Shown: piece by piece, positions 6,575-10,113 of the stretch
Layout: every line of letters begins with the position of its first letter
Numbering within the stretch: position 1 is the first letter of the stretch
Notes under the pieces: model-generated
The model's input: the letters and a program-made list of their open reading frames with translations, nothing else
What the model was told of the DNA's origin: nothing
Databases searched by the model: none
Assembly: GCA_044356825.1 (NCBI GenBank)
Contig: JBIKVM010000104.1
Location: 1-10,113 of the forward strand
Reading direction: 5' to 3'
Source: JAUREX01 sp044356825
Lineage (GTDB): Bacteria > Pseudomonadota > Alphaproteobacteria > Rhodobacterales > Rhodobacteraceae
Length of the DNA: 10,113 nucleotides
Translations under genes and position numbers: made by a program

Positions 6575-8827
6575 ATGAGGGTGCTACGCCGCAGCCTGCC
6601 CTGCGTGCCGGTTTCGGCCGGGGTCACGGTTCTCGATGCCATCGAGGGCGCGGACGGCACGATCCGCGTCTTTCTGTCCTGCGGGGCGCAGGTTCAGGAT
6701 CTCGTGCTTGCCGGGCCCGTCTCGGCGCCCGAGGCGTTCACCGGGGCAGGCGGGCCGATCCTGACCACCACACGCCAGGGGGCGGGGCCGATCCGGCTCG
6801 GGCCGGTCGGGGCGGCGGGTGTCGAGCTTTACCCCACACCCGAGGAAACGGGGCTGCTGGTCGGGCGGCGCTGCCTCGTCGGGCAGGTGAACGGGCAAGA
6901 CGCCACCTGCCTGCAGGATTGGCTGGCCTTTCACGCGCAAATCCACAGAGCGGACGGCGCGGTGGTGCTGGTGCGCGAAGGGCCGGCGCACGCAGACAAT
7001 CTCTCGCGCGCGCTCAAACCAGTCGAGGCCATGGCAACCGTCATCCTCATCGATGCCCCGATCCCGCTCGGCGAGGCCGATGCCGCGTCGGAGCGCGCGA
7101 TCGTCAACGCTCCCGACGCGCCGGGGCGGCGGCATATGGTGGCCTCGCCCGATCCATGGACGGCCCCGCTGGGCGGCATCGCCATGGCCGAACTCATGCG
7201 CCGGCGTTTTCTCGATCGCGCCGAAGGGGTCGCGAGCGTCGATGCCTGCGACCTGATCATGCCCGACCCGGAGGGCAGCGTGTTCGACCGCGCACACGCC
7301 ACCGTCGCGGGCGTCGTGGCGCTGGTGGGGGAACGCGCCTATCCGTGGGCACTGGCCCCGGGGGCGGCACCGCGCCTTGCCGACCATGTCTGCGTTGCGG
7401 CTGATGCGCGCACCGGCCACAGCCGCTGGTGCATCTCGCCCGCCGTCGCGGGGTCGGCGACGATCTGGCGGGCAAGCCAGATCCTGCGCACACGCGGACG
7501 GGTGGGGCACAGCATGGCCTTCCGCCGCTGCATGGCGCTGCGACACGATGCCGACCAGCCTCTGGTCGCACGCAAGCGGCTGGTCGAGGATCCAGTGATG
7601 GTCGCCCTGTCCGAGGGCGTGCTGGCGAGGGCGCCAATGGGCGCGGCGCCGCGGCGGATGCCCGCCCTGCCCAGCCCCGCCCGCAAGGATCCGCCCGCCC
7701 CGGCGCGGGACGCGCGCACCCTCATCGTCACGACGATGAAGGACGAAGGGCCCTTCATTCTCGAATGGATCGCCCATCATCGTGCGATCGGTGTCGATGA
7801 CTTCCTGATCTACACCAACGACTGCTCGGACGGCACCGACCGGATGCTCGATCTGCTGGCCGCGCGCGGCATCCTCGCGCGGCGCGACAACCCCTATCGC
7901 GAGACCGACCTCAAGCCCCAGCACGCGGCGCTGCGCGCGGCCGAGACCGACCCGCGGGTGCAGGCGGCGGGGTGGGTCATCTGCATGGATGTCGACGAAT
8001 TCATCAACATCCACGCGGGCGAGGGGCGGCTGAGCGATCTGCACGCGGCACTGGGCGAGGTCGATCTCGTCTCGCTCACCTGGCGGCTCTTCGGCAACGG
8101 CGACATCGCGGCCTTCGAGGATGTGCCCGTCACCCGCCGCTTCACCCTCTGCGCGGCGAAGGATACGCGCAACCCGCTGCAGGCCTGGGGGATCAAGACG
8201 CTCTTTCGCAACGACGGCACATTCCCCCGCTTCGGCGTCCACCGGCCGCGCGGGGCCGAGGCGCTGGCCTATCGGGGCTTGCGCTGGGTCAACGGCTCGG
8301 GCCGTCCGGTGCCGCCGAGCATGTATCGCAACGCCTGGCGCTCAACCCCCGAGAGCGTGGGCTATGATCTGGTCACCCTCAACCACTACGCGGTCCGCTC
8401 GGCCGAGAGCTTTCTGGTCAAGCGCGACCGCGGGCGGGTCAACCATGTCGACCGCGATCAGGGCCTGCCCTACTGGTTCCGCATGAACCACAACGTCGAG
8501 GAGGATCTCTCGATCCAGCCGCGGCTCGGGATGATGGAGGCCGAGCGCGCGCGGCTGATGGCCGATCCCGAGATCGCGGCGGCACATCACGCCGCAGTTG
8601 CACACCACCGCGCGCGCATCGCCGATCTGCGCGGAAGGGCCGATTGGGCCACCTTCTTTGCCGAGATCACGGGCAGCCGAATGCGGCGTCTGGCGCGCCT
8701 GCACCGCCACTTTGACCGCTCGGTCTATGACGCCGGCCCCCAGAGCGTGCCGGACGAAGTGCTAAGGCGTCGCCGTCTTCCACCCTCGTTCCGCCTCGCC
8801 GTCCGGGTCGATGGCGTGGTGCATTGA
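6575..8827 (+). CDS. Two-domain glycosyltransferase: divergent N-terminal half plus Glyco_tranf_2_4 C-terminal half
   Basis: This 750-aa cytoplasmic protein is the last gene of the block. The C-terminal half (about 380-705) is a clear Glyco_tranf_2_4 glycosyltransferase, similar along its length to the gene at 1832-2812: TTMKDEG (386-392), EWIAHHRAIGV, YTNDCSDGTD, metal-binding DVDEF (472-476), TWRLFG, RWVNGSGRPV and NHYAVRSAESFLVK (603-616). The N-terminal half (1-360) is hard to assign. CLQDWLAFHAQIHRADGAVVLV (112-133) recalls the opening helix and strand of the same GT-A fold, and SVDACDLIM (221-229) sits where the DXD would be but lacks the D-x-D-E-F pattern. I read it as a diverged, possibly inactive GT-A-like module. 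A Pro/Ala-rich linker (about 355-380) joins the halves. The ATG at 6575 follows GGGG at 6564-6567 and starts 18 nt after the previous stop. Donor and acceptor are unknown. Confidence 0.82.
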   Translation: MRVLRRSLPCVPVSAGVTVLDAIEGADGTIRVFLSCGAQVQDLVLAGPVSAPEAFTGAGGPILTTTRQGAGPIRLGPVGAAGVELYPTPEETGLLVGRRCLVGQVNGQDATCLQDWLAFHAQIHRADGAVVLVREGPAHADNLSRALKPVEAMATVILIDAPIPLGEADAASERAIVNAPDAPGRRHMVASPDPWTAPLGGIAMAELMRRRFLDRAEGVASVDACDLIMPDPEGSVFDRAHATVAGVVALVGERAYPWALAPGAAPRLADHVCVAADARTGHSRWCISPAVAGSATIWRASQILRTRGRVGHSMAFRRCMALRHDADQPLVARKRLVEDPVMVALSEGVLARAPMGAAPRRMPALPSPARKDPPAPARDARTLIVTTMKDEGPFILEWIAHHRAIGVDDFLIYTNDCSDGTDRMLDLLAARGILARRDNPYRETDLKPQHAALRAAETDPRVQAAGWVICMDVDEFINIHAGEGRLSDLHAALGEVDLVSLTWRLFGNGDIAAFEDVPVTRRFTLCAAKDTRNPLQAWGIKTLFRNDGTFPRFGVHRPRGAEALAYRGLRWVNGSGRPVPPSMYRNAWRSTPESVGYDLVTLNHYAVRSAESFLVKRDRGRVNHVDRDQGLPYWFRMNHNVEEDLSIQPRLGMMEAERARLMADPEIAAAHHAAVAHHRARIADLRGRADWATFFAEITGSRMRRLARLHRHFDRSVYDAGPQSVPDEVLRRRRLPPSFRLAVRVDGVVH

Positions 8828-8834
8828 AACGGAA

Positions 8835-8864
8835 CCGCCCCGAACCGCAGGGCGGCCGGGGCGG
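8835..8864 (+). terminator. GC-rich hairpin between convergent genes, possible terminator
   Basis: CCGCCCCG (8835-8842) and CGGGGCGG (8857-8864) form a perfect 8-bp stem with a 14-nt loop, starting 7 nt after the last operon gene's stop. An alternative stem can form with GGGCGG at 8850-8855. The 61-bp gap separates convergent genes, where a bidirectional terminator is expected. No T tract follows on either strand, so intrinsic termination is uncertain. Confidence 0.35.
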
Positions 8865-8888
8865 GCGGCACGGGTCGGACCTGAAACG

Positions 8889-9098
8889 TCAGCGGCGGCC
8901 GGTCCCGATCGCTTCGATGTCGGCGCGTGACAGGCCGATGTCATCAAGCTCGCGATCCGACAGGCGGGCCAGTGCCGCACGCGTCAGGCGTGCCTCGTTC
9001 CATTCGGCGACCGCCGCGACGAGGTCCGAAAAACCAAGCGCGACGCGCTTGAAGGGGGTTGCCACATCCATGTGGCGGGTAGTGTCGATGCTGGCCAT
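8889..9098 (-). CDS. DUF1127 domain small protein
   Basis: This is a 69-aa basic protein on the minus strand. Its C-terminal 40 residues carry the DUF1127 signature: ...LTRAALARLSDRELDDIGLSRADIEAI, ending GTGRR. Family members are short Arg-rich proteins. Some in alphaproteobacteria (for example the RNA-binding CcaF1 of Rhodobacter sphaeroides) act in RNA turnover and stress responses, but the role of this copy is not known. The N-terminal 25 residues (MASIDTTRHMDVATPFKRV...) are typical of the longer members. The ATG is well supported by an ideal Shine-Dalgarno, AAAGGAGG, 5 nt upstream. It is convergent with the glycosyltransferase operon and divergent from ruvC, so it is probably its own transcription unit. 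Strong translation and an unusual leader hairpin suggest post-transcriptional control. Confidence 0.9.
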   Translation of the reverse strand: MASIDTTRHMDVATPFKRVALGFSDLVAAVAEWNEARLTRAALARLSDRELDDIGLSRADIEAIGTGRR

Positions 9099-9103
9099 CT
9101 CGG

Positions 9104-9111
9104 CCTCCTTT
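9104..9111 (-). promoter_or_regulatory. Strong ribosome binding site of the DUF1127 gene
   Basis: On the minus strand this reads AAAGGAGG, a full anti-16S match, 5 nt before the ATG at 9096-9098. It fixes the start codon and is the best Shine-Dalgarno in the window. Confidence 0.8.
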
Positions 9112-9124
9112 GAACTGCTCTCTG

Positions 9125-9158
9125 CCCATTCGGGTCAGATTTTTTTCTGATGAAAGGG
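9125..9158 (-). repeat. Imperfect stem-loop in the DUF1127 leader
   Basis: CCCATTC (9125-9131) pairs with GAAAGGG (9152-9158) with one mismatch, and TCAGA (9135-9139) pairs with TCTGA (9146-9150). The loop is six T residues on the plus strand, so it reads as A residues in the DUF1127 mRNA. The structure ends 13 nt upstream of that gene's Shine-Dalgarno. It could be an mRNA leader hairpin or a protein-binding operator; its position favours a link to the DUF1127 gene. Confidence 0.45.
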
Positions 9159-9236
9159 AAATAGGCAGACAATGCTGCGGGTGCAAGATTTCACGCTGCA
9201 TTGCCGCATTGCGTTACATGCATGGCTGGCAGGGTT

Positions 9237-9267
9237 TCGCGGCAACGGCAATCGGGCATTGCCGCGA
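9237..9267. repeat. 9-bp inverted repeat upstream of ruvC
   Basis: TCGCGGCAA (9237-9245) and TTGCCGCGA (9259-9267) are perfect inverted copies around a 13-nt spacer. A competing inner stem, CGGCAAT (9246-9252) with ATTGCCG (9258-9264), shares the right arm, so the two structures exclude each other. There is no T tract. It may be an operator or a structured leader; function is unknown. Confidence 0.45.
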
Positions 9268-9285
9268 CACAAACGACTGGCGGGT

Positions 9286-9300
9286 GTTCGCGCTTCGTGC
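9286..9300 (+). promoter_or_regulatory. Possible LexA (SOS) box upstream of ruvC
   Basis: GTTC, seven bases, then GTGC matches the alphaproteobacterial LexA site GTTC-N7-GTTC with one mismatch. It lies 28 bp before the ruvC ATG. ruvCAB genes are LexA-controlled in several alphaproteobacteria, which makes the position sensible. With a single mismatch in eight defined bases, chance is possible. Confidence 0.3.
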
Positions 9301-9328
9301 TAAACATCAGAGTGACATGGGGGAAATC

Positions 9329-9841
9329 ATGCGTGTTATCGGGATCGACCCGGGGCTTCGCAACATGGGCTGGGGCGTGATCGAGGCGCGCGGCAGCCGC
9401 CTGAGCCACGTCGCGAACGGGGTCTGCCATTCCGAGGGCGCAACGCTCGCGGCCCGCCTCCTGTCGCTTCACGCAGGCTTGACCGAGGTGCTGGCCCGCT
9501 TCGCCCCCGAGGCGGCGGCGGTCGAGCAGACCTTCGTCAACAAGGACGCGGTCGCGACGCTCAAGCTCGGGCAGGCGCGGGGGATCGCGCTGCTGGTGCC
9601 GGCGCAGGCGGGGCTCGAGGTCGGGGAATACGCGCCCAACCAGATCAAGAAGACGGTGGTGGGCGTGGGCCACGCCGCCAAGGTGCAGATCGAGCACATG
9701 GTGCGGCTGCAATTGCCCGGGGTCGAGATCGCGGGGGCGGACGCGGCCGATGCGCTCGCGGTCGCGATCTGCCATGCGCTGCACCTGCAGGGCGCGGGCC
9801 GGATGCAGGCGGCCCTTGCCGCCGCCGGGGCGCAGCCATGA
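9329..9841 (+). CDS. ruvC: Crossover junction endodeoxyribonuclease RuvC
   Basis: This is the Holliday-junction resolvase, which cuts four-way DNA junctions symmetrically during recombination and repair, working with the RuvAB branch-migration motor. The 170-aa product is of normal family length. All four catalytic acids of the RNase H-like fold are present at the positions known from E. coli: Asp7 in MRVIGIDPG, Glu66 in AVEQTF, and Asp138 and Asp141 in GADAADALA. The NKDAVATLKLGQARG segment (about 71-85) is also typical. The start ATG 9329 gives the usual MRVIGIDPG terminus and has GGGGGAA just upstream; an ATG at 9317 would add only MGEI. Its stop overlaps the ruvA start (ATGA), so the two are coupled. 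Expression may be SOS-inducible. Confidence 0.97.
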   Translation: MRVIGIDPGLRNMGWGVIEARGSRLSHVANGVCHSEGATLAARLLSLHAGLTEVLARFAPEAAAVEQTFVNKDAVATLKLGQARGIALLVPAQAGLEVGEYAPNQIKKTVVGVGHAAKVQIEHMVRLQLPGVEIAGADAADALAVAICHALHLQGAGRMQAALAAAGAQP

Positions 9842-10113
9842 TCGGGCGGCTCGCGGGGCGGATCGACTGGGTCGGCACCGACCAGGTGCTGATCGACGTG
9901 CAGGGCGTGGGGTATGAGGTCTCGATCTCGGACCGCACGCGCGCCGGGCTGCCGGGGCCGGGCGGGTTCGCTGTCCTCTACACCGACCTTCTGGTGCGCG
10001 AGGATCTGATGCAGCTTTACGGCTTCCCCTCGCTCTATGATCGCGACTGGCACCGCCTTCTGATGACCGTGCAGGGGGTGGGGGCGAAGGCGTCGCTCGC
10101 GATCCTCGGCACG
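9838..10113 (+). CDS. ruvA: Holliday junction branch migration protein RuvA, N-terminal part (truncated by window end)
   Basis: RuvA binds the four-way junction as a tetramer and loads the RuvB helicase. The visible 92 residues start MIGRLAGRIDWVGTDQVLIDVQGVGYEV, the conserved N-terminal OB-fold (domain I, about 1-62). LLVREDLMQLYGF follows, then the start of the helix-hairpin-helix domain with LLMTVQGVGAKASLAILGT (74-92). The acidic-pin region is not obviously altered. The gene runs off the window, where the rest of ruvA and probably ruvB would follow. The ATG overlaps the ruvC stop by 4 bp. Confidence 0.96.
   Translation, partial: MIGRLAGRIDWVGTDQVLIDVQGVGYEVSISDRTRAGLPGPGGFAVLYTDLLVREDLMQLYGFPSLYDRDWHRLLMTVQGVGAKASLAILGT

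Larger units (their letters stand above)
9099..9328. other. Divergent intergenic region between DUF1127 gene and ruvC
   Basis: This 230-bp region must hold promoters for both divergent transcripts and is visibly more AT-rich in its left half than the surrounding genes. It contains the stem-loop at 9125-9158, a 9-bp inverted repeat at 9237-9267, a 10-bp direct repeat GCATTGCCGC at 9198-9207 and 9256-9265, the palindrome CATGCATG at 9217-9224, and a LexA-like element at 9286-9300. Candidate -35/-10 pairs match the consensus too weakly to call. Although one plus-strand frame is open through it into ruvC, no start in it has family support. Confidence 0.6.

Noticed and set aside
6259..7404. Alternative plus-strand frame overlapping the hydrolase fusion and the last glycosyltransferase
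   Set aside because: The Arg/Gly/Ala-rich translation has no family motif and overlaps two well-supported genes in another frame.
9146..9191. Possible minus-strand promoters (TTGCAC-N17-TATTTC or TTGTCT-N17-CAGAAA) for the DUF1127 gene
   Set aside because: Both are weak matches (three or four of six per box) and they are mutually inconsistent. A promoter must be near here, but I cannot place it.
9110..9328. N-terminal extension of ruvC to an upstream ATG at 9110
   Set aside because: RuvC proteins begin with MRVIGIDPG. The extension has no family support and would run through the divergent regulatory region and the DUF1127 leader.
1..10113. CRISPR arrays, tRNA or rRNA genes, insertion sequences, integrase or attachment sites
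   Set aside because: None was seen by eye: no regularly spaced repeats, no transposase motifs and no tRNA cloverleaf. The repeats found are short and confined to intergenic DNA.

Overview
The window is high-GC DNA from an alphaproteobacterium, most likely of the Rhodobacterales (Roseobacter/Paracoccus-type) group. Three things point there: the protein families present, a DUF1127 small protein, and a ruvC-ruvA pair with typical alphaproteobacterial residues. The species cannot be fixed from the sequence alone.

Layout. Positions 1-201 are a short leader with no convincing gene. From about 202 to 8827 six plus-strand genes lie almost end to end. Three of the five junctions are 4-bp ATGA/GTGA overlaps, and the other two gaps are 10 and 18 nt. 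In order they encode: (1) a DXD glycosyltransferase fused to an Mg2+-type class I SAM methyltransferase; (2) a stand-alone Glyco_tranf_2_4-type glycosyltransferase; (3) a stand-alone alpha/beta-hydrolase-fold protein; (4) a second, unrelated SAM methyltransferase; (5) a sulfotransferase-like domain, with its PAPS-binding residues changed, fused to a second copy of the alpha/beta-hydrolase domain; (6) a 750-residue protein with a divergent N-terminal half fused to a second copy of the Glyco_tranf_2_4 domain. Positions 8828-8888 hold a GC-rich hairpin between convergent genes. Next comes a minus-strand DUF1127 gene (8889-9098). A 230-bp divergent intergenic region follows, with several inverted repeats and a possible LexA half-match. 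The window ends in ruvC (9329-9841) and the first 92 codons of ruvA (9838-10113, cut by the window edge).

How the genes fit together. The six-gene block looks like one translationally coupled operon for building or decorating a glycan or other surface/secreted polymer: three glycosyltransferase modules, two methyltransferases, two hydrolase-fold (possible esterase/acyltransferase) modules and one sulfotransferase-like module. No exporter, polymerase, signal peptide or membrane protein is visible, so the enzymes are probably cytoplasmic, and any export genes lie elsewhere. The most unusual feature is modular duplication: the same domains appear once free and once fused, joined by Ala/Pro-rich linkers, and two of the fused partners look catalytically degenerate. 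The right flank (ruvCA) is ordinary Holliday-junction resolution housekeeping.
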